A stretch of DNA of 64,000 nt from Myxococcales bacterium. GTDB lineage: Bacteria > Myxococcota_A > Polyangia > Polyangiales > GCA-016699535. Below are positions 10,032-19,387 of the stretch, piece by piece. The translations under genes were made by a program, and so were the position numbers. The notes under the pieces are model-generated. The model was not told where the DNA came from. It made no database searches and saw nothing but the letters and a program-made list of their open reading frames with translations. The stretch is taken from positions 372,001 through 436,000 of the forward strand of contig CP064980.1 of assembly GCA_016699535.1 (NCBI GenBank), in the 5' to 3' direction. Each line of letters starts with the position of its first letter. Position 1 is the first letter of the stretch.

Positions 10032-10799
10032 AATTTGTCTTTCATTCGGCGCAGTGCCGCAAAGACAGACACCGGATCCGTTGTATCAACACTTGGATCG
10101 AGTTCAGAAACACACTCTGCGAAATGCTTATCATTGCAGCGCAAAAATGGATTTACGATTCTTTGATGTTCAAGCTTACCTGGAACGGTAACTTTACCAT
10201 GTTTATGAATGCTGTCTTTCCATCGTCTAATTGCTAGGTTTTGGGGCTCGATTGCGAGTGCAAATTCAATGTTTGCAAGGGAATATTCATGACCGCAATA
10301 GATATCGAGTCTTGAATCAAGATTTTTTAGTTTTTCGAGCGAGTCGTACATTTGTTTTGGGCTTCCCTCAAACAACCGACCGCAACCGCCCAAAAAAAAG
10401 TGTATCTCCACAAAAAAGTGAGCCATCGATTTCATAGGCTAAAGCACCCAGGGTATGCCCTGGAACTTCGTGTGTTTTCAAAACATTTCCTGCAAAACCA
10501 ATCGTACTTTGCTCATGAGCCACTTGGTTCTGATAGGGCACTCGGCGCCGTTCAAGGTCGTAGATGCTCGCCAAAATAGCTTCGGGTTTGAAAGCCTCAA
10601 CCAATTCTGAAACCCCGTTTACATGATCCCAGTGGTGGTGAGTCAGCCAAATCTGGCTTAGACGATAACCGAGCGCTCGAAGACGTTGTATAATCGGCCC
10701 CGATTCAGAGGGGTCAATACATACAGCGCTTTTGTTACTTGGATCCAGCAACAAATAGCCGTAATTATCACTCAGTAAAGGAATGGTTTCTACCTTCAT
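10028..10799 (-). CDS. gloB: hydroxyacylglutathione hydrolase (glyoxalase II), one frameshift
   Basis: Hydrolyses S-lactoylglutathione to lactate and glutathione in methylglyoxal detoxification. The N-terminal metallo-beta-lactamase half has the THHHWDHVNG metal motif and the second metal region VPGHTLGALAYEIDGSLFCGDTLF. The other frame carries GGCGRLFEGSPKQMYDSLEKL, the substrate-binding half, and CGHEYSLANIEFA. Removing one base from the run of eight A at 10392-10399 on the plus strand joins them into the family's GDTLFxGGCGRLFEG. The restored protein has about 256 residues, the normal length. The +1 slip in a homopolymer suggests a sequencing artefact. Confidence 0.88.
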
Positions 10800-10859
10800 A
10801 GGACCATGCTAGCATAGCTTCCGGTCGCGAATTATCTACCTCAAGACTGAAGCAAAACC

Positions 10860-12053
10860 ATGTCCAGAGTATTTTATTCTGCTTTTTTCCTCTTATTGAT
10901 TCTCGGCGGCACCGTTCTTCCAAGCAAAAGCCAGGCCAAAGGACGTCCCCAAATAGCCGTATTGGGAATCCAGTCAATGGAAGGAGACGATGACTATGCG
11001 CACCGTCTCAGCATCGCCCTACGATCAAAGGCTACACAGGTTAGCGAGTGGAATGTCTTGCGCTTAAATTCCTCAATACAACAGCTTAGTCTTGCGCATG
11101 GATGCACCAATACGGACAACGGATGTTTAACCGCAATCGCACGGTCATTGGGTGTCGATACTATTATTTACGGAATTTTAAGGCGATCAAACCACTCGGG
11201 AGATTTTGATTTCCTACTTAGTTTGCAGGTTTTTTCACTTGCCACGCGTCATATTGAATTTTCAATCAATCGGACGATCAGTCCCTATGAAACAAAGAGC
11301 GGAAATGTCGACAAGCTCGCAGCGGAATGCATCGCTCAGCTTGTCGAGCGCCCAAACCTTGGCTCAATTGCGGTCGAAGTACTAAATACCAACAAAGCAG
11401 AAGTCCGGATAAGTGGGAATCTTTTGCTAAGTTCGAACGGCAAGGATTTTACCGCAGGGCAAACGCCCATTGGTAAACACAAGCTCGTCGTTTCTGCACC
11501 TGGGTATGAAACTCTCGAAAAGGAAATCGAAGTCGATTCTCACGAACAGACCCAGGTCCGGGTCACGTTGATAAAAAGCGACTCTTCTTCCGGTAGCTCG
11601 GATACGGCTAGCTCGGAACTCGTATGGCTTGGTTGGGGATCCATCGCACTAGGCGGCGTGTTCCTTGGGCTTTCCGGTTATTCCATGTTGCGGCTGTACA
11701 CCATCGATCACGATGCCGATCTCGTTGCTTATCGCGAACTTCCTGGTTTAGGAAGCCAAGATGTATGCCAAGCTGCCGCTAACGGCTTTGTTCCTTCAGG
11801 CAATGCATCTGAAATCGATGTTCAACGCGTGACGTCACTTTGCGACGAGGCAGATACCCTTGAAGTATTGCAATACGTATTTCTTGGATTAGGTATTGCT
11901 GGAGTGGGTGCTGGCATTACCATGCTAGTCATCAATGCCCAAGATGATGACCATAAGGACAACAGTCTTTCCGACGAACGCGAAGCGACTTTTGCTCTTC
12001 AACCCTCCGTGGGACGAAACCGCGCCATGCTCAATGCTTTCATTCGTTTTTAG
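10860..12053 (+). CDS. secreted PEGA-domain protein with membrane segments
   Basis: 397 residues. A signal peptide (about 1-27, ending SKSQA-KG) is followed by a region starting RPQIAVLGI, resembling domains that read out paralogous enzyme or transporter states in myxobacteria. A PEGA-type beta domain follows (about 175-240: GSIAVEVLNTNKAEVRISG and TPIGKHKLVVSAPGYE). Two hydrophobic helices at about 254-276 and 340-360 flank a cysteine-containing loop. Such proteins are envelope-anchored in Myxococcota; no specific activity can be assigned. Confidence 0.6.
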   Translation: MSRVFYSAFFLLLILGGTVLPSKSQAKGRPQIAVLGIQSMEGDDDYAHRLSIALRSKATQVSEWNVLRLNSSIQQLSLAHGCTNTDNGCLTAIARSLGVDTIIYGILRRSNHSGDFDFLLSLQVFSLATRHIEFSINRTISPYETKSGNVDKLAAECIAQLVERPNLGSIAVEVLNTNKAEVRISGNLLLSSNGKDFTAGQTPIGKHKLVVSAPGYETLEKEIEVDSHEQTQVRVTLIKSDSSSGSSDTASSELVWLGWGSIALGGVFLGLSGYSMLRLYTIDHDADLVAYRELPGLGSQDVCQAAANGFVPSGNASEIDVQRVTSLCDEADTLEVLQYVFLGLGIAGVGAGITMLVINAQDDDHKDNSLSDEREATFALQPSVGRNRAMLNAFIRF

Positions 12054-12062
12054 ATTGCGGGC

Positions 12063-12653
12063 ATGAGAGTCACTGGTGGTCAATGGCGCGGACGCAAACT
12101 CATTCCGCCGAAAACAATGAATACTCGCCCGACAACAGATCGAGCACGCGAGGGTATTTGTTCAGCTCTCGCTTCACGCGATTGTATTAAGGACGCGAAT
12201 GTCCTCGATTTATTTGCTGGAACAGGGGCAGTGAGTTTTGAGTTTCTATCGCGGGGGGCTAGTCATTCCACTTTGATAGAAAGCGATTCTGCAATGCGAA
12301 ACACGATCGTCCGTAATGCAGAAGCCTTAGGCTCAAAGCAAAGCATTCACGTGGCAACGATAAACTTAACCTTGGCTAGCTCTCGCGCTCTGGACGATCT
12401 TCTCCGAGTCACGCAAGGACCTTTTGATTTGGTGTATGCAGATCCTCCCTACCGGCAATTTACCGATTTTTTACCGCTATTTCATCTCATTGCCGCGAGC
12501 AGTCTAGTGACCGCGGGCAGCCTTTTTCTCCTGGAAACAGCCTCCTCAACAAAAGCCGATTTCACATCACCCTTTAGTGATGCTAAGCCCTACCGATACG
12601 GAGACACTACCATTTGGCTGCTAACCATCAAAAACCAGTCAGCATGTCTGTAG
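12063..12653 (+). CDS. rsmD: 16S rRNA (guanine966-N2)-methyltransferase
   Basis: 196 residues, family length. It starts MRVTGGQWRGRKL and contains TRPTTDRAREGICSAL, the SAM-binding loop VLDLFAGTGAVSFEFLSRGA, and the N6/N2-methyltransferase motif YADPPYRQF. It methylates G966 of 16S rRNA. It is followed directly by coaD, the common bacterial rsmD-coaD arrangement, and lies 9 bases after the PEGA gene. Confidence 0.92.
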   Translation: MRVTGGQWRGRKLIPPKTMNTRPTTDRAREGICSALASRDCIKDANVLDLFAGTGAVSFEFLSRGASHSTLIESDSAMRNTIVRNAEALGSKQSIHVATINLTLASSRALDDLLRVTQGPFDLVYADPPYRQFTDFLPLFHLIAASSLVTAGSLFLLETASSTKADFTSPFSDAKPYRYGDTTIWLLTIKNQSACL

Positions 12654-12698
12654 ATATACACACGATACTGTTTGAAGATTGGAGCATCGTTTAACATC

Positions 12699-13184
12699 AT
12701 GTCAGTCGCTATCTATCCTGGCTCTTTTGACCCTATCACTAACGGACATGTTAGTATTATCCAGGGCGGTCTAGTTGCTTTTGAAAAAGTCATTGTCGCC
12801 GTACTTCGTAATCCAAAAAAGGACCCTCTTTTCGAAGTACAAGAGCGAGCCGACTTAATTGCGGAAACTTTTCGTGGTGAAGCGCGAATAGAAGTCGATT
12901 GCTTTGATGGTCTACTTGTGGACTACGCAAAATCACGACAAGCTCGTATCGTCCTGCGTGGTCTTCGAGCAGTTGCAGATTTTGAATACGAACTGCAAAT
13001 GGCCAACATGAACCGTCAGCTCAATCCAGATATCGAAACAGTGTTCATCATGGCAAATGATGCGTACTTCTATGTAGCGTCTAACTTAGTAAAGGAAGTA
13101 GCCCGACTCGGTGCATCTGTCTCAGGCTTGGTACCCACCCACGTCGAACAAGCACTTCGTGATAAACTAAAGACTCACCGCTGA
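12699..13184 (+). CDS. coaD: phosphopantetheine adenylyltransferase
   Basis: Catalyses the penultimate step of coenzyme A synthesis, 4'-phosphopantetheine + ATP to dephospho-CoA. It starts MSVAIYPGSFDPITNGH, containing the nucleotidyltransferase T/HxGH motif, and includes RNPKKDPLF, VLRGLRAVADFEYELQMANMN and the C-terminal ASVSGLVP. The 161-residue length from the ATG at 12699 matches the family. The in-frame TTG at 12672 would add nine non-conserved residues. Confidence 0.95.
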   Translation: MSVAIYPGSFDPITNGHVSIIQGGLVAFEKVIVAVLRNPKKDPLFEVQERADLIAETFRGEARIEVDCFDGLLVDYAKSRQARIVLRGLRAVADFEYELQMANMNRQLNPDIETVFIMANDAYFYVASNLVKEVARLGASVSGLVPTHVEQALRDKLKTHR

Positions 13185-13237
13185 AGACACAACGAATATC
13201 ACCGTTTCAAGCGTCTAGAGCAGGTACCCGGTCAGTG

Positions 13238-13535
13238 GGTAACAAAGGTCAGCAGTTAACCAAAAAGTATACGAACACGAGGACAAAGCCAGAAGACAAA
13301 TCTTTTTCCGAGGCTTTCGTAGATTCTCGGCAGGTCTAGGGTCCCCGGAGTTCATTTCGCTGGAACTCCGTCCCAGACACCCTCACAGGGGCGAGGACGA
13401 TTATACGTCAGTATATGAGGAGGAGCCCCGAGGACGCAAGCCGAATATGTCGAGTGGGTGGCTCACACCGCGCGAGCGCGTGCATCGACAACCTCGGAAA
13501 AAGTCCTTGCAGGCACCACGGACTGACCAGTTACC
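13238..13535. ncRNA. candidate structured RNA between coaD and phoH (family not recognised)
   Basis: No convincing coding frame, but nested helices. An outer helix pairs GGTAAC-aaa-GGTCAG (13238-13252) with CTGACC-a-GTTACC (13523-13535). Inside it, CTTTTTCCGAGG (13302-13313) is perfectly complementary to CCTCGGAAAAAG (13492-13503). Enclosed are three side-by-side hairpins: 13334-13378 (CGGAGTTC/GAACTCCG extended by GGG/CCC and GTCT/AGAC), 13388-13429 (GGGGC/GCCCC with inner TATAC/GTATA), and 13448-13490 (TGTCGA/TCGACA with two small inner hairpins). The strand is undecided, since both strands fold. It does not show the conserved cores of RNase P RNA, tmRNA or SRP RNA. It could instead be a transcript-end region of the convergent genes, but the architecture is far larger than a terminator. 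Confidence 0.45.
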
Positions 13536-14863
13536 TAGAGCAGCTGGGTAGCGCGTTCTGCAAGCTCACTGCGCTCACCTTTTCTGAGAGTAACATGTCC
13601 TGCAATGGCCTCTTCTCGAAAGCGTTCAGCCAATACAGTAAGACCATTGCTTGCCGCATCCACATAAGGATTATCAATTTGATACGGATCCCCAGTAAGC
13701 ACTATTTTAGTGTCGCTGCCACAACGGGTAATGATGGTTTTGACCTCGTGGGGCGTTAGATTTTGGGCCTCATCGACAACTAAAAACTGATTCGGAAGCG
13801 AGCGGCCTCGTATATAGGTGAGCGGTTCGACCTCAATCAAGCCACTTGCCACGAGCTCAACATAGTTCCGGCCTTGCGACATACGCGTACTGCCCGTTGC
13901 AAAGATGTACTCAAGGTTATCATAAATAGGTTGCATCCACGGATTTAGCTTTTCATCTAAATCACCAGGAAGATAGCCAATGTCGCGGCCTAAGGGGAAA
14001 ATCGGTCGAGACACCAAGAGGCGTGCATACACACCCTCTTCAACAACTTTCTTTAATCCTGCAGCCATCGCTAGTAAAGTTTTTCCAGTGCCAGCTTTGC
14101 CAACTAGCGTTACAAGATTAACTTTGTCATCGAGCAAAAGATCAATCGCAAAGCTTTGTTCTTTGTTACGAGGACGGACTCCCCATGCACCATCACGCGG
14201 AATATGCAAAGGGTGGATTTCATCCGAACCACCGCGGCGCCTGCCAAGCGCTGTATGCGTTTCAGAAGCCTCATCTTTCGCAATAATGCATGCGTTGCTG
14301 TAGATATCGGATGTGGACTTTATATCAGTGATTGAAATGGTTGCTTTTTGACCTAGTTTATCCACAACCTCGGATGCGCAGCTGCCGTCCACGACACCGC
14401 TGTACAGTTCATCGATTGCGATGCGGCCGCCTTCATAGTTCTCAGCGCGCAAACCCAAGGCATCCGCACGAATCCGTAGATTCGCATCCATCGTGACAAA
14501 AATAGTAGGCACGTCGGGGTTTGCCTCATGCACTTCAAGGGCGGTTTTTACGATGGCATGATCCATCGCTGCGTTGTCCATGACGCGAAGCTGAAGCGCA
14601 TCTGGCGGGACTGCTATACGCAGCATGCCACCTTCCTCCAAGCTAAAACCACTTTGCAGTGTGCCATTGGCCTTTTCACGCAAGTCATCAATTGTGCGTG
14701 TAATGGTTCGCGCATTTCTACCAAGCTCACTGGCTTCTTTTTTGAAGCGATCGATCTCTTCGATCACATAGATCGGAATCACGACTTCGTTGTCTTCAAA
14801 TTTATAGAGCGCTGAGGGGTCGTGCAGGAGCACGTTGGTGTCGAGCACGTATATTTTCTTCAC
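13535..14863 (-). CDS. PhoH-family ATPase with N-terminal PIN domain
   Basis: 442 residues. The N-terminal PIN nuclease domain starts KKIYVLDTNVLLHDPSAL with acidic residues DTN, IEEID and later TMDANLRIRA. The C-terminal PhoH ATPase domain has Walker A VGKAGTGKTLLA (about residue 253) and Walker B FLVVDEAQNLTPHE. This PIN-PhoH layout is known as the YlaK/PhoH2 class, associated with RNA unwinding and cleavage. The stop lies at the edge of the structured intergenic segment. No cognate antitoxin-like gene is visible upstream. Confidence 0.92.
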   Translation of the reverse strand: MKKIYVLDTNVLLHDPSALYKFEDNEVVIPIYVIEEIDRFKKEASELGRNARTITRTIDDLREKANGTLQSGFSLEEGGMLRIAVPPDALQLRVMDNAAMDHAIVKTALEVHEANPDVPTIFVTMDANLRIRADALGLRAENYEGGRIAIDELYSGVVDGSCASEVVDKLGQKATISITDIKSTSDIYSNACIIAKDEASETHTALGRRRGGSDEIHPLHIPRDGAWGVRPRNKEQSFAIDLLLDDKVNLVTLVGKAGTGKTLLAMAAGLKKVVEEGVYARLLVSRPIFPLGRDIGYLPGDLDEKLNPWMQPIYDNLEYIFATGSTRMSQGRNYVELVASGLIEVEPLTYIRGRSLPNQFLVVDEAQNLTPHEVKTIITRCGSDTKIVLTGDPYQIDNPYVDAASNGLTVLAERFREEAIAGHVTLRKGERSELAERATQLL

Positions 14864-14944
14864 TTGATTAAGATATCAAAACCCGCCCACGAATCAAACA
14901 AAATTGGTACACCGAGAGGGTCCAAAGCAGTCAAAAGCTTCATT

Positions 14945-15847
14945 TTAGGGATCAAATTGCTGGGCCACCGCATCGTAGCGTTGATTACTGCTGAGCACAA
15001 AACCATCGTAGCCCCAGCGGAATCGGAGCTCCTTGGAAACCTCAAGGTCGTCATCAATTGACACGAGTGCCGCTCGAATGTTCGATCGCGCTTCATAAGG
15101 AAGTCTGTTTGTTGCAGCAACGCAGTCAAATGGAATGCGTGCGGTTTTCGCCACAACTTTAAGCTGCGCGGCTTCTGAATGCCTCAGAAGTGAGCTTTCA
15201 TCTACAAAACCCTGACCCACGGCCCCCACAAGGCTACTGTCTGCAACTACCTGTTCAATCACCAAAGAATGTGTTCCAGCAAAACGTTCGTTCTTGAAGA
15301 ATTTATTTGGGTCAAAGCCCCAACTCTTTATAAGCGAGCGTGGATACAAAAACCCAGAAGTTGAATCTTTGGACACATAAACTACGGTTTTACCTTTAAG
15401 GTCTGGCAACGTTTCAGCCTGGTTTTTTTCATTTACAACGAGGTAGCCAACATAAGTTGGTGAGCTTTGCTGTGTCGCCGTGACCAAGGGCTGAATACCA
15501 GGAAGCAATTTGCGAGCCTGCACATACGTCATTGGTGTGAAAATGCCTAAATTAACCAAGCCTTCACGCATGCCTGCAACTAAATCGTCGACCTCTGGAT
15601 ACACGAGAACTTTGTAGTCGTATTTGGTTTTCTTTTCCAAAAAATCAATCAGCGGCTGAAGATCGTGGGCAGTCGTTTCTCCCACACTGCGTTCATAAAC
15701 ACCCAAAACGATCTCGGTGAGCGGTATGTTGCGTAAAGATTCGACAGCAGTTTCATCATAAGAGTCGTCTGAGCCTTCGGGCTGCTTAACCTGACCACAT
15801 GAAATAAAAAGGAGTAATCCGATGGCATAAATTGGAAACAATCTCAT
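14945..15847 (-). CDS. PhnD-like periplasmic binding lipoprotein
   Basis: 300 residues. Signal peptide and lipobox LLLFISCGQ put the mature N-terminus at cysteine 17. The body matches phosphate/phosphonate-type solute-binding proteins: LGVYERSVGETTAHDLQPLIDFLEKKT, the LGIFTPMTYVQA region, and LKGKTVVYVSKDSTSGFLYPRSLI. No ABC permease or ATPase is nearby. The gene follows the diguanylate cyclase by 10 bases, so it probably senses a ligand for signalling rather than import (inference). Related PhnD domains are known as sensory inputs. Confidence 0.78.
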   Translation of the reverse strand: MRLFPIYAIGLLLFISCGQVKQPEGSDDSYDETAVESLRNIPLTEIVLGVYERSVGETTAHDLQPLIDFLEKKTKYDYKVLVYPEVDDLVAGMREGLVNLGIFTPMTYVQARKLLPGIQPLVTATQQSSPTYVGYLVVNEKNQAETLPDLKGKTVVYVSKDSTSGFLYPRSLIKSWGFDPNKFFKNERFAGTHSLVIEQVVADSSLVGAVGQGFVDESSLLRHSEAAQLKVVAKTARIPFDCVAATNRLPYEARSNIRAALVSIDDDLEVSKELRFRWGYDGFVLSSNQRYDAVAQQFDP

Positions 15848-15857
15848 AGGACGCTCC

Positions 15858-17150
15858 TCATTTTCGATACGATGTCAGTGTTCGTGCCTGTTCATCGATT
15901 TTAGCCGGTGCAACTGAATTGCGACCTGATTTTTTCGCGGCGTACATCGCCTCGTCGACCGAAATCATTAATTCTTCGAGGTTTTCACCATGCTGCGGAA
16001 AGGACGCTACCCCGAAACTTGCCGTTATAGGAGGAAGGCCTGAGCGACTTTTATCGGCTTGTTCGATGGCTGCGCGCAGACGCTCAGCTGCTGCAGCAGC
16101 GTAAGGCAGTGAAGTGTTTGGCATGGCTATCGCAAACTCTTCTCCGCCCAACCGAGCTACTAAATCTGCCAGCCTGGCTTCGCTTTGTAGTACCTCAGCG
16201 GTACTCTGTAGAACGTCGTCGCCCACTGAATGACCATACTGATCATTGATGTTCTTGAAATGATCCAAATCACACATGACCAGCGAAAAAGGCTTCCCAG
16301 AACGTCTCGCTATTTCAAGATCTCGGCGGGCACGCTCAACAAAATGACGTCGATTGAACAAACCGGTTAATGAATCTGTAATCACCATGCGAGAAAGTTG
16401 CTCGTTAGCCTGTTGCAACGCTCTAGTTCGTTCTCGTACTAACTGCTGTAAGTTTTCGGTGTATTTTTGAATAGCTTCCGCCATTCGGTTAAATGAAACC
16501 CCGAGTGAAGTGATTTCGTCGTTACCGACCGAAGCAACACGCTGGTCCATGTGGCCTTCGCGAAAATTGGTGGCAGCATCCGCAAGCTTTACAATACGGT
16601 CAGAAATTTGGAATTTTAGGGTGAGAAAGAGCACCAAAGACAAAACAAGCGCTGCGACACCGACCAGAATACCGCCACTTAAAAACGCAGCTCTTAGCGC
16701 ACTCCGATAGCGCGCCTCGCTCAGGGTCGCTTCAATGTTACCTACCGTATAAGCCATCCGCACAGGTATTTGAAAATTCACCACACCGTGCTCCACATCC
16801 TCTTGGATGTTGCCTGTTTTGAGCTGGCTTAGATGTTTTCCAAAGTCCCGGGGATCGTAGGCCGCCACGACACGCTTGTTCGTACCAAAAACTCGGATAT
16901 TAACTAAATCGGGATAGCGTTCAGGAAAATTGGCTACCGAATCGACCGTAGCCTGAACGCGAGAATGCTTCCCAGCCGCCAAATCTGGCCCGATGGCCGT
17001 AGCCAGTATTTCTAGGCCCTGTTGGCTATTTCGAAGGAAATCTCGATGATAGGTGTGCTGTGTCTGCGCAAAAACCGCCCCTAGGGTTAGCAAAGCAACC
17101 AACGAAACGACTCCAAAAGTCCAAATGGCAACCTTGGTCGGGAGTCCCAC
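15858..17150 (-). CDS. membrane diguanylate cyclase (HAMP-GGDEF)
   Basis: 430 residues: membrane helix (about 8-28), periplasmic sensor region (30-150), second helix (156-178), HAMP, a coiled coil (about 225-255) and a GGDEF domain. The active site is GGEEF (335-339), and the RxxD inhibitory site RLAD (326-329) is in its usual place five residues ahead. It should therefore make cyclic di-GMP with product inhibition. It is the first gene of a two-gene unit with the PhnD-like lipoprotein, which may act as its ligand-binding partner. Confidence 0.92.
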   Translation of the reverse strand: MGLPTKVAIWTFGVVSLVALLTLGAVFAQTQHTYHRDFLRNSQQGLEILATAIGPDLAAGKHSRVQATVDSVANFPERYPDLVNIRVFGTNKRVVAAYDPRDFGKHLSQLKTGNIQEDVEHGVVNFQIPVRMAYTVGNIEATLSEARYRSALRAAFLSGGILVGVAALVLSLVLFLTLKFQISDRIVKLADAATNFREGHMDQRVASVGNDEITSLGVSFNRMAEAIQKYTENLQQLVRERTRALQQANEQLSRMVITDSLTGLFNRRHFVERARRDLEIARRSGKPFSLVMCDLDHFKNINDQYGHSVGDDVLQSTAEVLQSEARLADLVARLGGEEFAIAMPNTSLPYAAAAAERLRAAIEQADKSRSGLPPITASFGVASFPQHGENLEELMISVDEAMYAAKKSGRNSVAPAKIDEQARTLTSYRK

Positions 17151-17305
17151 CGAATTCTTACCTCACCTTCATGTGTAGTTGAATATCACACTCAACAAAG
17201 TTGGCTTCTGGCAACAAAGTGCTGAGTCCGATATCCTTATATAAGAGTTCCCACATACTAGCAGGAATCGCGGCGGAGTCTCGCGGAAAGGAAGCACCGG
17301 GCCAA

Positions 17306-19378
17306 ATGTCTTCATCACGCTTTGAAATGATCTCTAAGATCGCAAGTTTACAAGACTATGACGAGTATCGCGACCTACATTGGGAAGGCTCTTTTGAGGA
17401 CTATCTAAACATTGTCCGCGATAAACCCCAAGTGACCCGCAACGCTTTTCAGCGCCTTTATGACATGGTCGTAAGCTACGGTGAGGAAGAATACATTGAT
17501 AATAAAAAGCGCCTCGTCCGCTACCCCTTTTTCAGCGACCCGATTGGCGGTGGCAAAGACGCAATCTATGGCCTAGACATTCCGCTGATGCGCCTGGTTC
17601 ACGTCCTTCAGGCAGCCGCTCACAGCTACGGACCTGAGAAACGCGTCATCTTGTTGCATGGTCCCGTGGGTTCAAGCAAAAGCACCATCGCGCGTTTGCT
17701 CAAAAAGGGCACCGAACACTATTCGCGCAAACCTGAAGGCGCGCTTTACACTTTCAAGTGGTGCAACCTTGCTGACTCCGCTCTCGTCAGCAGCGACGAT
17801 CATCACGGTGATTTTCCGTGTCCTATGAACGAAGAGCCCTTGCGGCTCATTCCTGTTCAATGGCGGGAGCGCGCCATTCGCGAACTAGCACTGGGCAACG
17901 ACCAATGTCGGATTCGCATCGAAGGAGAACTCGATCCCGCGTGTCGTTTCATTTTTAACGCGCTGCTTGAGAGATACAACGGAGACTGGTCCAAAGTGAT
18001 CTCCAATCATATTCGTGTCAAACGTCTCATTCTTAGTGAACAAGATCGACTGGGTATCGGCACCTTCCAGCCTAAAGATGAAAAAAACCAAGACTCGACA
18101 GAGCTAACCGGCGATATCAATTACCGAAAAATTGCGGTTTATGGATCCGATTCCGATCCACGGGCTTTTAACTTCGATGGCGAATTTAATATCGCAAACC
18201 GCGGCATTGTCGAGTTCGTCGAAGTACTCAAGCTCGACGTTGCCTTTCTCTATGATCTTCTTGGCGCTACTCAAGAACACAAAATCAAGCCAAAGAAATT
18301 CGCACAGACTGATATTGATGAAGTCATTATTGGTCACACCAATGAAGCCGAATACCAAAAGCTTCTCAACAACGAGTTTATGGAAGCGCTCCGGGATCGA
18401 ACGATTAAAATCGATATCCCTTACATCACCAAGCTAAGCCAAGAGATTAAAATCTACGAAAAGGATTTTTCATCTGAAAAACTGCGCGGCAAACACGTTG
18501 CACCGCATACATTGGAAGTTGCAGCCATGTGGGCTGTGCTCACTCGCTTGGAAGCTCCCAAAAAGCACAACCTTACGCAGTTGCAGAAAATGAAACTCTA
18601 TGATGGCAAGGTGCTTCCAAACTTCACGCAGGACAATGTTAAAGAGCTCCGTAAAGAAGCAAAACGTGAGGGCCTTGAGGGCATTTCCCCACGTTATGTT
18701 CAGGATAAAATCTCCAACACATTGGTGCGTGATGGTGTCGAAGGTTACATTAACCCCTTTATGGTACTCAATGAGCTCGACAAAGGCCTGCGCAACCACT
18801 CTTTGATTTCGAACGAAGAGCAACGCAAACACTATCGAGAGCTAATTGGCGTTGTTAAGTCCGAATACGAAGAAATCGTTAAAAACGAAGTGCAACGTGC
18901 CATCAGCGCAGACGAAGAAGCTATTTCCAGACTTTGCGCCAACTACATCGACAATATCCGTGCTTACGCGCTCAAGGAGAAAGTCAAAAACCGTTATACC
19001 GGACGTGATGAAGAGCCAGACGAACGACTTATGCGTTCGATTGAAGAAAAGATCGACATTGCCGAAAACCGCAAAGATGATTTTCGTAGCGAAATCATGA
19101 ACTACATTGGCGCACTTGCGATTGAAGGAAAGATTTTTTCCTTTGATACCAATGACCGTCTCCGACGTGCGCTTGAAATGAAGCTTTTTGATGACCAAAA
19201 AGATTCCATCAAACTGAGCAGCTTTGTGTCCAATGTGATTGATAAAGACACTCAGGAAAAGATCGACGTCATCAAGAGCCGTCTCATCAAGAACTACGGT
19301 TACAACGAAGCATCGGCAAACGATGTTCTTTCCTTTGTTTCAAGTATTTTCGCACGTGGTGATGTTAAGCAGAGTTAA
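17306..19378 (+). CDS. prkA: PrkA-family serine protein kinase / AAA+ protein
   Basis: About 690 residues from the ATG at 17306. The N-terminus ASLQDYDEYRDLHWEGSFEDYLNIVRDKP is the conserved PrkA start. Walker A is GPVGSSKS (about 119-126), and the AAA part is followed by the C-terminal PrkA domain. Longer in-frame starts upstream add non-conserved residues. Known relatives (E. coli YeaG, Bacillus PrkA) act in starvation and sporulation-like stress responses, and kinase versus protease-associated activity is debated. yeaH and spoVR follow in tight order, the classic three-gene association. Confidence 0.93.
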   Translation: MSSSRFEMISKIASLQDYDEYRDLHWEGSFEDYLNIVRDKPQVTRNAFQRLYDMVVSYGEEEYIDNKKRLVRYPFFSDPIGGGKDAIYGLDIPLMRLVHVLQAAAHSYGPEKRVILLHGPVGSSKSTIARLLKKGTEHYSRKPEGALYTFKWCNLADSALVSSDDHHGDFPCPMNEEPLRLIPVQWRERAIRELALGNDQCRIRIEGELDPACRFIFNALLERYNGDWSKVISNHIRVKRLILSEQDRLGIGTFQPKDEKNQDSTELTGDINYRKIAVYGSDSDPRAFNFDGEFNIANRGIVEFVEVLKLDVAFLYDLLGATQEHKIKPKKFAQTDIDEVIIGHTNEAEYQKLLNNEFMEALRDRTIKIDIPYITKLSQEIKIYEKDFSSEKLRGKHVAPHTLEVAAMWAVLTRLEAPKKHNLTQLQKMKLYDGKVLPNFTQDNVKELRKEAKREGLEGISPRYVQDKISNTLVRDGVEGYINPFMVLNELDKGLRNHSLISNEEQRKHYRELIGVVKSEYEEIVKNEVQRAISADEEAISRLCANYIDNIRAYALKEKVKNRYTGRDEEPDERLMRSIEEKIDIAENRKDDFRSEIMNYIGALAIEGKIFSFDTNDRLRRALEMKLFDDQKDSIKLSSFVSNVIDKDTQEKIDVIKSRLIKNYGYNEASANDVLSFVSSIFARGDVKQS

Positions 19379-19387
19379 AGATAAACG

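Noticed and set aside
13238..13535. RNase P RNA, tmRNA, 6S or SRP RNA
   Set aside because: No GAGGAAAGTCC-type RNase P core, no tRNA-like CCA end or tag frame for tmRNA, no SRP tetraloop core, and the branched layout is not the rod of 6S RNA.
13548..13560. tRNA-like AGCTGGGTAGCGCG string
   Set aside because: It lies within the phoH coding end and no cloverleaf can be formed around it.
13415..13759. Plus-strand frame of 114 residues across the structured segment
   Set aside because: It covers the paired helices and then antisense of phoH, with arginine-rich unlikely composition and no ribosome site.
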